A stretch of 64,000 nt of DNA, taken from contig JAEZWM010000017.1 in the NCBI GenBank assembly GCA_023443025.1, positions 62,001 through 126,000 on the forward strand. Direction: 5' to 3'. This document shows, one piece after another, positions 44,512-52,420 of the stretch. Position 1 is the first letter of the stretch, and every line of letters begins with the position of its first letter. This DNA is from Bacillota bacterium. Its GTDB lineage: Bacteria; Bacillota; Clostridia; Tissierellales; Peptoniphilaceae. The notes under the pieces are model-generated. The model had not been told where the DNA came from and did no database searches. It saw only the letters and a program-made list of their open reading frames with translations. The position numbers were made by a program, and so were the translations under genes.

Positions 44512-44593
44512 AACTTTCACCTTCACTTTATGTTTTTCAGTTTATTATGCTACCATGATAATACAAAATTGATATATTAGTCAATTCAAAAAT

Positions 44594-46030
44594 TTAAGTT
44601 CCGCAGTATGTTTTGTAACTCATCTTTTCTCTTAAATCCATAGGCACAGTAAACTCGTTATCAACTTTTATACTATAGTCATAAAGGTTTTTGAGACTTT
44701 CTATTAGTCTCTTTGCAAAGCTGTAATCTCCCTCATTTTCGACTAGTTTAATGGCTTTTTCAACCAGGTGATTCCTTGGTATGAGCACCGGATTGTTTCT
44801 CTCCATTAGCTGACTAACTGCAATCTGTCCCATCTGTTCTCCACGCAGCCTCTTTTCCCACTCGTTTTCAAATTCTTTAAACGCATCAGTATTAAACCTT
44901 TCATCATATTTATAATCACCGGTTGTGAGCATATGAAAGGTATTAGTATAATCTAGATTTGACGAGAACATAAAATTCAGGAGCTTATTTATTAATAATA
45001 GGTCAGTATCTATAGGATCGAAAATTCCAATTTTAGATGCCATCGCACTTAGATAGTATGAATTATATTTCTCATCAAAACCGTCGATCAGATTCTGTGC
45101 AATTTCAATTCCTTCATCTTTATTGTCGGAAAAGATATCTACAAATAGTTCCACCAACCTAGCTAGGTTCCATTTTGCTATCTGTGGTTGATTGGAGAAT
45201 TTGTACCTCCCCATTGTGTCGATAGAACTAAAAACCTCATCCGGATTATAATAATCGATAAATGCACATGGACCATAATCAAAAGTAATTCCGATTATAC
45301 TTACATTGTCGGTATTCATAACACCATGTATAAAACCGACTCTCATCCATTCACTTACAAGCTTAGCTTGTAGGTCTATTACCTTATCAAGAAATGAGAT
45401 ATAATCATCATCTTTATAATATCTTTGTATCACATAGTCAGCTAAACTACGTACCAAATCACTTCCACCTACTTCGTAAGCGTACTGAAATGTCCCAACT
45501 CTGATGTGACTTTTGGATACCCTTGTAAGGACTGCACCGGGTTTTATCGTTTGTCGTCTCACCGGTTCTCCTGTTTCAACAACAGCCAGACTTCTGGAAG
45601 ACGGGATACCTAGAGAATTCATACCCTCGCTAATAATATACTCCCTTAGCATGCTACCGGCTGTAGCTCTGCCATCTCCGCCTCTGGAATAAGGGTTTCT
45701 TCCCGAGCCCTTCAGTTGTATATCCCAGAGCTCCCCCAGAGGATCTTCCCACTCTCCAAGCAGCACGGCTCTCCCATCACCAAGTCTTGTAAAATAACCA
45801 AACTGATGACCCGAGTATGCTTGAGCAATGGGATTCCACCCGTCCGGTATTTTATTACCGGCAAATATTTCAGGCATATTGATCAATTCTTGTACAGGCA
45901 TTCCAAGTTGCTCGGCAAGTTCTTCATTGAAAATAGTCATTACATTTTCACTAACCGGTTCAGGTAATACCTTCTTGTAGAATCTATTATCCAATTTATT
46001 ATAATAATCACTTTTTAGTTCAAATTTCAT
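44594..46030 (-). CDS. selO: SelO/YdiU family protein adenylyltransferase
   Basis: This 478-residue pseudokinase-fold enzyme transfers AMP from ATP to Ser/Thr/Tyr of target proteins and is linked to redox stress. Family motifs are evident: AYSGHQFGYFTRLGDGRA (about residues 70-87), LKGSGRNPYSRGGDGRATAGSMLRE (about 106-130) and GVMNTDNVSIIGITFDYGPCAF with the metal-binding Asn/Asp. The C-terminus ends SYKTYCGT, so it has Cys but no visible selenocysteine codon. It lies after argJ on the same strand with a 66-base gap when argJ is counted from its likely start downstream. Confidence 0.93.
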   Translation of the reverse strand: MKFELKSDYYNKLDNRFYKKVLPEPVSENVMTIFNEELAEQLGMPVQELINMPEIFAGNKIPDGWNPIAQAYSGHQFGYFTRLGDGRAVLLGEWEDPLGELWDIQLKGSGRNPYSRGGDGRATAGSMLREYIISEGMNSLGIPSSRSLAVVETGEPVRRQTIKPGAVLTRVSKSHIRVGTFQYAYEVGGSDLVRSLADYVIQRYYKDDDYISFLDKVIDLQAKLVSEWMRVGFIHGVMNTDNVSIIGITFDYGPCAFIDYYNPDEVFSSIDTMGRYKFSNQPQIAKWNLARLVELFVDIFSDNKDEGIEIAQNLIDGFDEKYNSYYLSAMASKIGIFDPIDTDLLLINKLLNFMFSSNLDYTNTFHMLTTGDYKYDERFNTDAFKEFENEWEKRLRGEQMGQIAVSQLMERNNPVLIPRNHLVEKAIKLVENEGDYSFAKRLIESLKNLYDYSIKVDNEFTVPMDLREKMSYKTYCGT

Positions 46031-46188
46031 GATAACCTCCGTATTTATCTAATTTAGATTTACCCAATAATACGCCCATCAATCTAATATAGAGGAATAG
46101 AGAAACAAACGTATTTGAAAAAATAGTCATTATTATATAGAATGATATAGAATTCAAGTTTTGTAATAATATAAATAAGGAGTTTATG

Positions 46189-47535
46189 ATGGATAGAGAT
46201 AATATTTCATTAACAGAAGGCAACCTTTTTGAGTCGTTATTAAAATTTTCAATACCATTTATCATTGCAAATCTTATACAGGCACTCTACGGAGCTGTGG
46301 ACATGCTAATTATCGGTCTTTTCACCGATACAGCAGCTCTTTCAGGCGTAGCTGTAGCAACACAGGTCATGCAAATCGTAAATGGTATAGTCTTAGGTCT
46401 GACCATGGGAGGAACGATTCTCGTAGGACAGTACTATGGAGCTAAAAGATATAAGGACACTCAAAAAACAATAGGAAATTTGATGATTCTCGGTGTTTTT
46501 GTTTCACTTTTAATAGCAGTCGGTATGTATATATTTAAAGATCAGCTTTTAAACCTTTTAAACACGCCGTCAGAGGCTTTTATCGATGCAAGAAATTACG
46601 TACTTATCGCATCGGCAGGAACAATCTTTATCTTTGGATACAATGCTGTAAGCGCTGTACTTCGTGGACTTGGGGACTCTAAAAGACCGGTTTATTTTAT
46701 TTCAGTAGCATGTGTAATAAACATTCTTCTAGACATATTATTCGTAGCAAAATTCGGTCTAAGAGCATCAGGAGCTGCTTTTGCTACGGTAATATCTCAA
46801 TTAATAAGTCTTTTAATTGCACTTTGGTATCTTACAAAAAGATCGGACTACTTTAAGATTACTGCTGAGAACTTCAGAATAGATTTAAGTAGAATCAATA
46901 AAATACTTAGAGTAAGCTTACCTCTCGCACTACAAGAGGTACTTCTTTGGGGATCATTTCTTGTTATTGCTGCAATTGCAAACAGCATGGGAGTAAATGA
47001 ATCTGCAGCGGTTGGAATAGTTGCAAAGTTTGAAACCTTCTCCATGCTTCCACCAATGGCACTATCATACGCATTAGCTGCAATGACAGCACAAAATATA
47101 GGAGCTCAAAAACCGGAAAGAGCACTGTCAGCTCTCAAAATAAGCATAGGAATGTCACTAGTCAGCGCATTTGTCTTTCTACTGTGGGCACAACTACATC
47201 CTCAGTCCATCATGGCAATCTTTGGTGCAGACCCAGGTGTTACCCTGGCAGGTGCACAGTACCTTAAACTATACAGTATTGACTTCCTATTGGTAGCTTT
47301 TAAATTTAATTTTAATGGATTTTTAAACGGTTCAGGAAGAACGACTTTTGCAATGCTTAACGGAATCTTTTCATCAGTATTTGTAAGGATTCCACTAGCA
47401 TACCTATTGGGATATAAAATGGGTAAAAGTCTTTACGGTTTAGGTTTATCAGTTCCACTTGCATCAATCCTATCTATACTGTTTTCAATCCTATTTATTA
47501 GAACAGGTAAATGGAAAGAACAGATTATAAAATAA
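46189..47535 (+). CDS. MATE family multidrug/cation efflux transporter
   Basis: This 448-residue transporter has twelve predicted helices of the MATE (DinF/NorM-like) family, exporting cationic compounds using a sodium or proton gradient. It starts with the family pattern LTEGNLFESLLKFSIPFIIANLIQALYGAVD (broken by the membrane edge), and the two bundles show internal similarity. Two adjacent ATG codons exist; the second has the better spacing (6 bases) from AAGGAG. It is monocistronic, followed by a long-stem terminator. Confidence 0.93.
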   Translation: MDRDNISLTEGNLFESLLKFSIPFIIANLIQALYGAVDMLIIGLFTDTAALSGVAVATQVMQIVNGIVLGLTMGGTILVGQYYGAKRYKDTQKTIGNLMILGVFVSLLIAVGMYIFKDQLLNLLNTPSEAFIDARNYVLIASAGTIFIFGYNAVSAVLRGLGDSKRPVYFISVACVINILLDILFVAKFGLRASGAAFATVISQLISLLIALWYLTKRSDYFKITAENFRIDLSRINKILRVSLPLALQEVLLWGSFLVIAAIANSMGVNESAAVGIVAKFETFSMLPPMALSYALAAMTAQNIGAQKPERALSALKISIGMSLVSAFVFLLWAQLHPQSIMAIFGADPGVTLAGAQYLKLYSIDFLLVAFKFNFNGFLNGSGRTTFAMLNGIFSSVFVRIPLAYLLGYKMGKSLYGLGLSVPLASILSILFSILFIRTGKWKEQIIK

Positions 47536-47554
47536 TGAGGAGGCGAACGGCTCC

Positions 47555-47604
47555 CAGACTGAAGACAAACTCCAGAAAGTGAGTTTGCCTTCAGTCTGTT
47601 TCTT
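47555..47604 (+). terminator. Long-stem terminator after the MATE gene
   Basis: CAGACTGAAG and CAAACTC (47555-47572) pair with GAGTTTG and CTTCAGTCTG (47581-47598), with a single A/C mismatch and an 8-base loop. TTTCTT follows. Confidence 0.8.
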
Positions 47605-47720
47605 AAAAGAACTGTAATCTTTATTACATAAAAATATAATCTAGACAAAGGCTCATTTTCGATTTCAGAAGTAAATGTTTCGACTTGCAATAATGTTATA
47701 TTTAATAAGATTGATGTAAG

Positions 47721-47756
47721 TATAAAAACATCAGACGATTGCAGCTGCCTGATGTT
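47721..47756 (-). terminator. Possible terminator of the bacteriocin-like locus
   Basis: On the minus strand AACATCAG (47756-47749) pairs with CTGATGTT (47734-47727) around a 14-base loop and is followed by TTTATA. It lies 70 bases after the small membrane protein gene. Confidence 0.5.
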
Positions 47757-47825
47757 AATACTTAGTGATTATTTTATATACCACCTATATTTGATAAAGA
47801 ACTAACTTTCAATATTTGCATAATC

Positions 47826-48092
47826 TTATATCGTTCCTCTATAACTTAGGATAACAATTATAACAAATAAAAGAATATAGTTTAACCAAGAATTAATATC
47901 TTTAATTCTTAATGCTTCTATTATTCCTTTAGATTTTACTCCTTCTTTACAACTTGTTGGTCTGATAAATATCATCGTTATCATAATCGAAATCAGCGAA
48001 GTATTTTTAAGTACTCCTTTATAAGTTAGGATTAGTATGCCTAATAGAAACAATAATCGTTGTATACTTAGTTCATTTTTAATTTTATTCAT
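47826..48092 (-). CDS. Small membrane protein, candidate bacteriocin immunity protein
   Basis: This 88-residue protein has two or three hydrophobic segments (about residues 12-25, 30-45 and 68-86) and a short Arg/Lys-rich middle. I know no family for it. AAGGATGG sits 7 bases before the ATG. It lies directly downstream of the eight-cysteine peptide on the same strand, the usual place for an immunity or export factor. That role is inferred only from position and size. Confidence 0.6.
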   Translation of the reverse strand: MNKIKNELSIQRLLFLLGILILTYKGVLKNTSLISIMITMIFIRPTSCKEGVKSKGIIEALRIKDINSWLNYILLFVIIVILSYRGTI

Positions 48093-48144
48093 TTTTTAAC
48101 CATCCTTATACTTATCTGGTAATTTATAAATATTTGTGAAGCTT

Positions 48145-48486
48145 TTAATATGGGCAATATGGTTCCCAAGCACCTCGAATACATATTTTCCATTTAGGGA
48201 CATAACATCCTACTAGTATGCCAGCAGCACAAATAGCTGATCCTAACTTTGATAACCCGGCTATAAATGCACAAGATGCACCTAATATTTTTTGACAGTT
48301 CGGAGTATCATATCCCCCACCTGTTGCGTATTCATAACATACCCATGTAGCACAATTAAAATCCACTACTCCATTTATCTCTTGTTCAGCCTCTACTTTT
48401 TTAACTTTATAGGCATTAATGTTTTGATTAAATACATTATTATCTTGGATAGGCAACCCCTTTTTAGACAAAACTATACTTAACAT
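48145..48486 (-). CDS. Eight-cysteine peptide resembling halocin C8 (bacteriocin candidate)
   Basis: The 113-residue ORF has a polar N-terminal part and a Cys-rich C-terminal domain with cysteines at 45, 50, 64, 72, 86, 94, 102 and 111. The series C-x7-C-x13-C-x7-C (64-94), with a hydrophobic Gly/Ala-rich core, equals the central spacing of halocin C8 as I recall it. No signal peptide and no ribosome site are seen at the ATG. The start overlaps the end of an IS3 transposase remnant, so the original leader may have been cut off. If intact, export would need a dedicated system. The neighbour downstream may be its immunity protein. Confidence 0.65.
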   Translation of the reverse strand: MLSIVLSKKGLPIQDNNVFNQNINAYKVKKVEAEQEINGVVDFNCATWVCYEYATGGGYDTPNCQKILGASCAFIAGLSKLGSAICAAGILVGCYVPKWKICIRGAWEPYCPY

Positions 48487-49424
48487 GATATGTATTTTTT
48501 ATCTGCTATTAAAATCCTTTTAGCACTGTTTTCTCCATATTCGATTGGTGGAGTATAACCTAAGGAACTATGAACTCTTATGTTATTGTAACAATAAACA
48601 TATTCCGTTAATTTTAGCTGCAATTGATCTAAGGTATCAAATTTATTCTGATATATAAATTCTGTTTTAAGTATTTTGTTGGTTTCTTCACTTACTGTAT
48701 TATCATAAGGGTTCCCTTTATTGCTTAATAATCTCTAGCATCAAAATTTCTATCCAGTATATTTAAGATGGTAGGTTCATTGCACTCATTATTATGAACT
48801 TTATATGCTACTACTGTATAATTAGATACTAGTGCATTTTCCTTCATAATTCTAGAGATTCTTCTTCTAGAAACTTGATAGCCTAGCTTTTCTAATTCTA
48901 CTTTGATTTTACGTGTCCCATAATTATTTCGGCTAAGCCTAAATATTTCTTTGGCATAATTTGTAATTATAAGGCTTTCATTACAAATGCTAGATACTTT
49001 CTTATTTAGGTGACATTATATTAAATTTCTTTGGACCTTTAATAATTTACACATAGCACTAATACTGTATTTCTCTATATAAGAAATGATAAGGTTTACT
49101 TTTTGCCTAGTATTATTGCAGCTTGCATTTAAGTGACTCGCTAGAATCCTTATTTTCTTAGTGAAACTTATCCTTTAGGGCAAATATCATTTTCAATTTC
49201 AGGCAGACGTACCTTTTTTCTACGTTCAATCAATTCTTTATCTTCTGCAGTCCCATTGTCGTCAACGTCGAATGCATTAGAATTATTGTACCTTAATACC
49301 CAAGTCCTAATAGTTGGTGCAGATACACCGTATTCTTCAGATAAGCTTCTATAGGTGTGATTACCTTGTTATAGATCTTTACTAGTTGCTTTTTAAAGTC
49401 TTCATCATATCTCTTTCTGGTCAT
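48484..49424 (-). pseudogene. Degenerate IS3-family transposase (orfA and orfB remnants)
   Basis: Minus-strand translation starts at 49424 after AGGAGGAG with MTRKRYDEDFKKQLVKIYN. It shifts frame near 49370 and continues as an OrfA HTH (SLSEEYGVSAPTIRTWV). OrfB remnants follow with in-frame stops: NNYGTRKIKVELEKLGYQVS, then RISRIMKENALVSNYTVVA. After a stop comes KGNPYDNTVSEE and the C-terminal YNNIRVHSSLGYTPPIEY. The segment with the first two catalytic Asp residues is missing between NFDARDY and KGNPYDN, so the element cannot transpose itself. Exact ends and inverted repeats could not be fixed. Confidence 0.85.
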
Positions 49425-49662
49425 TAAAATCTCCTCCTGATTTTATTGTACCATATTAAGTAAAGATCTGTCCTATTTAGGATAACTTATCCAGCCTACT
49501 TAATCATCCTATAATCTTAAATATAGGATTTTCGTCTATAAAATGCATTTTTAATTTTGCATGATAAAGAAATCTACAATTAACTTTAATATGAATATCC
49601 TGAAAATTAGTACTACACACTACTTTTTTTCTTTAAAAACATGGGCAATACAAGTATAAAAC
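49425..49662. other. Intergenic region between the IS3 remnant and the small exported peptide gene
   Basis: It should include the upstream end of the IS3 element. GATAAGTTATCC-type and TCCTAAATAGGA-type short dyads occur near 49470-49495. No gene with a ribosome site was found. Confidence 0.4.
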
Positions 49663-49821
49663 CTAATGTTCAGTTCTGCTAACGTCATCACCATCTAAAA
49701 TTCTTATCTCATACTCTTTATGATCTTTTAAAATTTGTTCACTTGGCTTAGCATAAACATTTCCAATGGTTAATAAAAATATCATAATCATACAAATAAT
49801 TATATTTAATCTTTTTTTCAT
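49663..49821 (-). CDS. Small exported peptide, candidate RRNPP signalling propeptide
   Basis: This 52-codon gene starts at an ATG 7 bases after GGAGG. The product begins MKKRLNIIICMIMIFLLTIG, a typical Sec signal peptide with predicted cleavage after NVYA (residue 24). The remaining 28 residues are polar and charged and end VSRTEH. Size and layout match Phr, PapR and NprX-type propeptides, which are exported, trimmed and re-imported by Opp. It diverges from the RRNPP-type regulator 185 bases away. Its -10 TATAAT (49850-49845) has no good -35, as expected for an activator-dependent promoter. It could alternatively be an unrelated secreted peptide or small toxin. Confidence 0.75.
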   Translation of the reverse strand: MKKRLNIIICMIMIFLLTIGNVYAKPSEQILKDHKEYEIRILDGDDVSRTEH

Positions 49822-49917
49822 AAGTTTCCTCCACTAATTTGAATATTATATAGGCTTCTCTATATCCTTGTGTATCCATTTTACTACAATAAACGATAAT
49901 TACTAGGTCATATTTGA

Positions 49918-49948
49918 ACTTGACAACTAACTGCAAGTATGATATAAT
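49918..49948 (+). promoter_or_regulatory. Promoter of the RRNPP-type regulator with a dyad
   Basis: TTGACA (49920-49925), 17 bases and TATAAT (49943-49948) with an extended TGA form a full-consensus promoter. ACTTG (49918-49922) and CAAGT (49934-49938) form a dyad over the -35 and spacer, a possible autoregulatory site. Confidence 0.75.
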
Positions 49949-50006
49949 TTTTATTTACTATAATTACAGATTCAATCAATCAGTATAGTTGCATTGGAGT
50001 TATAAA

Positions 50007-50921
50007 ATGTTATTAGATAAAAATATTGGTAAAAAGATAAAGTTTTATAGAAATTTAAGAAATGAAAAACTAGAAGATATGGAAGAAAAATTAGGTCTTT
50101 CTTTAAGTACATTAAAAAGAATTGAGGCTAATGGTGACTCTGTTAGTCTATTTAATTTAAATCTAATCTGCACTTATTTGAGAATAGACATTACAGATAT
50201 TATAAATAGTTGCTTACATGAAGATTATATTCTAGCAAAAGAAACTTTAAAAATTATTGAATCAAAAATTAACAGATATAATTATCAAATTTATGACGAG
50301 TTAGATATTCTTTCAACCATAAATAAATCTTCTATTTTAAGTGACTACCTGGCATTAAATTCCATATTAGATTTTTATAATTATTTAGTCAACTTTGAAA
50401 ATGGTAACATTAATGTTATATATAATGAATTAAAAAATATTTTAAAAAACAAAAACTCATTATTATTGTCAAATAGATTGTTCAGCGTTGTAAATGATGA
50501 AAGATATAAAATGCTGTACGCAAACACATGCGCTTCTGTTGGTAATATAAAAGAAACTATCAGTATTCATAAAGAAATAATTGCTACATCTAATTCACCA
50601 TTTATAATTGCAAAAGCTAGAATTAATTTAGCAAAACATTATTATGCAAACAAAGATTATAGATCTGCTTATGAGTGTACACTTGAGACAATTCCTTATC
50701 TTTATAAGCATTCAATAATAGATAAGCTTCAAGCAGCATTCTGGATGAAAGGTATATGTGAACTTAAATTAAACCTTGATTTTACTCATAGTATAGAATC
50801 AGCTGTGAATAGCGCATATTATTCCCGTTTAAATGATCAGTATAACATATATAAAAATTATGCTAGAGATCATTTTGATTTAGATATCAAAGTACCTAAT
50901 TCAACAATTACAATATACTAA
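50007..50921 (+). CDS. RRNPP-type XRE regulator with helical-repeat domain
   Basis: The 304-residue protein has an N-terminal XRE helix-turn-helix (about residues 6-60; LGLSLSTLKRIEANGD is the recognition region). A long all-helical C-terminal domain follows with TPR-like repeats, for example AKARINLAKHYYANKDYRSAYECTLETIPYL at about 215-245. This is the Rgg/NprR/PlcR/PrgX architecture, in which the repeats bind a short peptide pheromone. The ATG at 50007 follows TTGGAG; an earlier TTG has no site. It diverges from a 52-residue exported peptide gene and lies by a bacteriocin-like gene. AT content is higher than in core genes nearby. Confidence 0.85.
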   Translation: MLLDKNIGKKIKFYRNLRNEKLEDMEEKLGLSLSTLKRIEANGDSVSLFNLNLICTYLRIDITDIINSCLHEDYILAKETLKIIESKINRYNYQIYDELDILSTINKSSILSDYLALNSILDFYNYLVNFENGNINVIYNELKNILKNKNSLLLSNRLFSVVNDERYKMLYANTCASVGNIKETISIHKEIIATSNSPFIIAKARINLAKHYYANKDYRSAYECTLETIPYLYKHSIIDKLQAAFWMKGICELKLNLDFTHSIESAVNSAYYSRLNDQYNIYKNYARDHFDLDIKVPNSTITIY

Positions 50922-50926
50922 AACCA

Positions 50927-50964
50927 GGCAGTGCAGTTATTACAACTACACTGCCTTTTGTTTT
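50927..50964. terminator. Terminator after the RRNPP-type regulator
   Basis: GGCAGTGCAGTT pairs with AACTACACTGCC (one mismatch) around ATTAC, then TTTTGTTTT follows. It lies between two convergent genes. Confidence 0.88.
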
Positions 50965-51334
50965 ACTTTCTCCAAAATGTCTTTACATCTGCTTTATCTA
51001 CTATATTGTACTCTACCATCTTTTTTATAAGTCCATAATTTACTTCTTCTTTCCATGGGAATTTTATTATCATCTTTCCATAGTCGTAACCGCAAGCACT
51101 TATTTTTTCTTTAAATACATCTATTGTTTTGCCTTCCGGGGATACTGAAAAGTGGTTCTTAGCCGTGCTGAATCCTATAATAAATGTACCATGATGCGTA
51201 AACATAGGCTGATTCCAAGCTATTCTTTTTTCCAGCTCCGGGAAGTCTACTTCAATTTTTTCTAATATATCTGAAAGTATCTTTCTATGCTCCGGATTCT
51301 CTATCTTTTCTAAATATTCACTAAATTCTTTCAT
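50963..51334 (-). CDS. DUF1801 (YdhG-like) protein
   Basis: This 123-residue cytosolic protein belongs to the DUF1801 family, sometimes called iron chaperone-like with a frataxin-type fold. The core IAWNQPMFTHHGTFIIGFSTAKNHFSVSPE is typical. The ATG chosen overlaps the exporter stop as ATGA and follows AAAGGGAG; a longer in-frame version starting 42 bases upstream is unlikely. It is the second gene of a two-gene operon with the EamA exporter. Function is unproven. Confidence 0.85.
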   Translation of the reverse strand: MKEFSEYLEKIENPEHRKILSDILEKIEVDFPELEKRIAWNQPMFTHHGTFIIGFSTAKNHFSVSPEGKTIDVFKEKISACGYDYGKMIIKFPWKEEVNYGLIKKMVEYNIVDKADVKTFWRK

Positions 51335-52281
51335 CTCTTTCTCCCTTTGAAATCTATCCTTGGTGCAAGCGTACACAAGAACATTCCTGATATTATTAAT
51401 ACTATTCCTATGATACCTGTAGTGCTTGGAAGTGGATCTTTTAAAAGTGTAACTCCGACTATTATCGTAAAAATAAGTTCCGCACTTTGAGTAGTCTCAA
51501 CTATGGCCAGTTTTTCCTTGTCTTCTCTTACCATCCCTGTAGCTTTAAAGAATAATACTGTGGCAATTACACCTGAAGATACAGCTATAAGAAATGTTTG
51601 GAAAATTTGTCCTGCACTTGGCGGTCCACCTGTTACAAGAGCATAGATTGCAACTATGTTCCAAAATGGCACGGTCATAAGCGCCATGCCAAACACTCTT
51701 TGTATGCTATTTAACTTACCTTTTGTTAGCTTGAGCATTCCCCTATTACCAAATGGGTATGCGATAGCAGCAATACTCATGGATATAAGAGTAAAGAATG
51801 ATTCGCTAATATCTACGACACGTGCATTTTCCATCTGAAGCAGTACTACTCCCAGTATTATTAGACTTGAAAATAAAAGGGGTTTTGTTGGGATTGGTTC
51901 TCCGAAGACAGGAGTTAAAAGCATGCCAAATACTATGGTAAGCTGCCAGAACGAGGCCGCTAACCATGATTCTCCATAAACCGTTGATAGTGATAGCGCG
52001 AAGTAAAACAGACTGAAGCCTATATTACTAAATATAAACCAAGGTAAAAAATTCTCCTTAATACTTAGAAATACACCCTTGAGCTCTCCTTTTACGAGTA
52101 AATAGATATAAAGTATTATGATTACAAAGAGGTATCTCATAACTCCTGACCATAAAAATGATCCTCCGCCAAGACTCATGCTTCTGTTGATAACAAAGGT
52201 AAAGGAAAAGAAGAACGATGCTAGTATCCCGTATATAATCGGTATTCTTAAATTTGTATTTGTTTTTAATTTATTATTCAT
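51331..52281 (-). CDS. EamA/DMT-type membrane transporter
   Basis: This 316-residue protein has about ten helices in the drug/metabolite transporter superfamily, closest in appearance to the family annotated as multidrug resistance efflux transporters. The first helix contains FTFVINRSMSLGGGSFLWSG; later motifs include AYPFGNRGMLKL and VETTQSAELIFTIIVG. It probably exports a small metabolite or drug; the substrate is unknown. It leads a two-gene unit with the DUF1801 protein by ATGA overlap. Confidence 0.88.
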   Translation of the reverse strand: MNNKLKTNTNLRIPIIYGILASFFFSFTFVINRSMSLGGGSFLWSGVMRYLFVIIILYIYLLVKGELKGVFLSIKENFLPWFIFSNIGFSLFYFALSLSTVYGESWLAASFWQLTIVFGMLLTPVFGEPIPTKPLLFSSLIILGVVLLQMENARVVDISESFFTLISMSIAAIAYPFGNRGMLKLTKGKLNSIQRVFGMALMTVPFWNIVAIYALVTGGPPSAGQIFQTFLIAVSSGVIATVLFFKATGMVREDKEKLAIVETTQSAELIFTIIVGVTLLKDPLPSTTGIIGIVLIISGMFLCTLAPRIDFKGRKR

Positions 52282-52420
52282 ATATGCCCTCTATTTTCTT
52301 TTCTATTTAGACTCATTATCCTGTATACCCTTAATTTGAAAGTTCTAATTTTATCTTTTGCTCACTAGTTATATCCTTTTATACAATAGGTTATTTTGAT
52401 ATACTAGTCTTGGTGATAAA

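Noticed and set aside
49748..49936. A 62-codon minus-strand frame in the regulator/propeptide intergenic region
   Set aside because: It overlaps the 52-codon peptide gene in another frame, has no ribosome site and spans that gene's promoter. The 52-codon frame with GGAGG and a signal peptide is far better supported.
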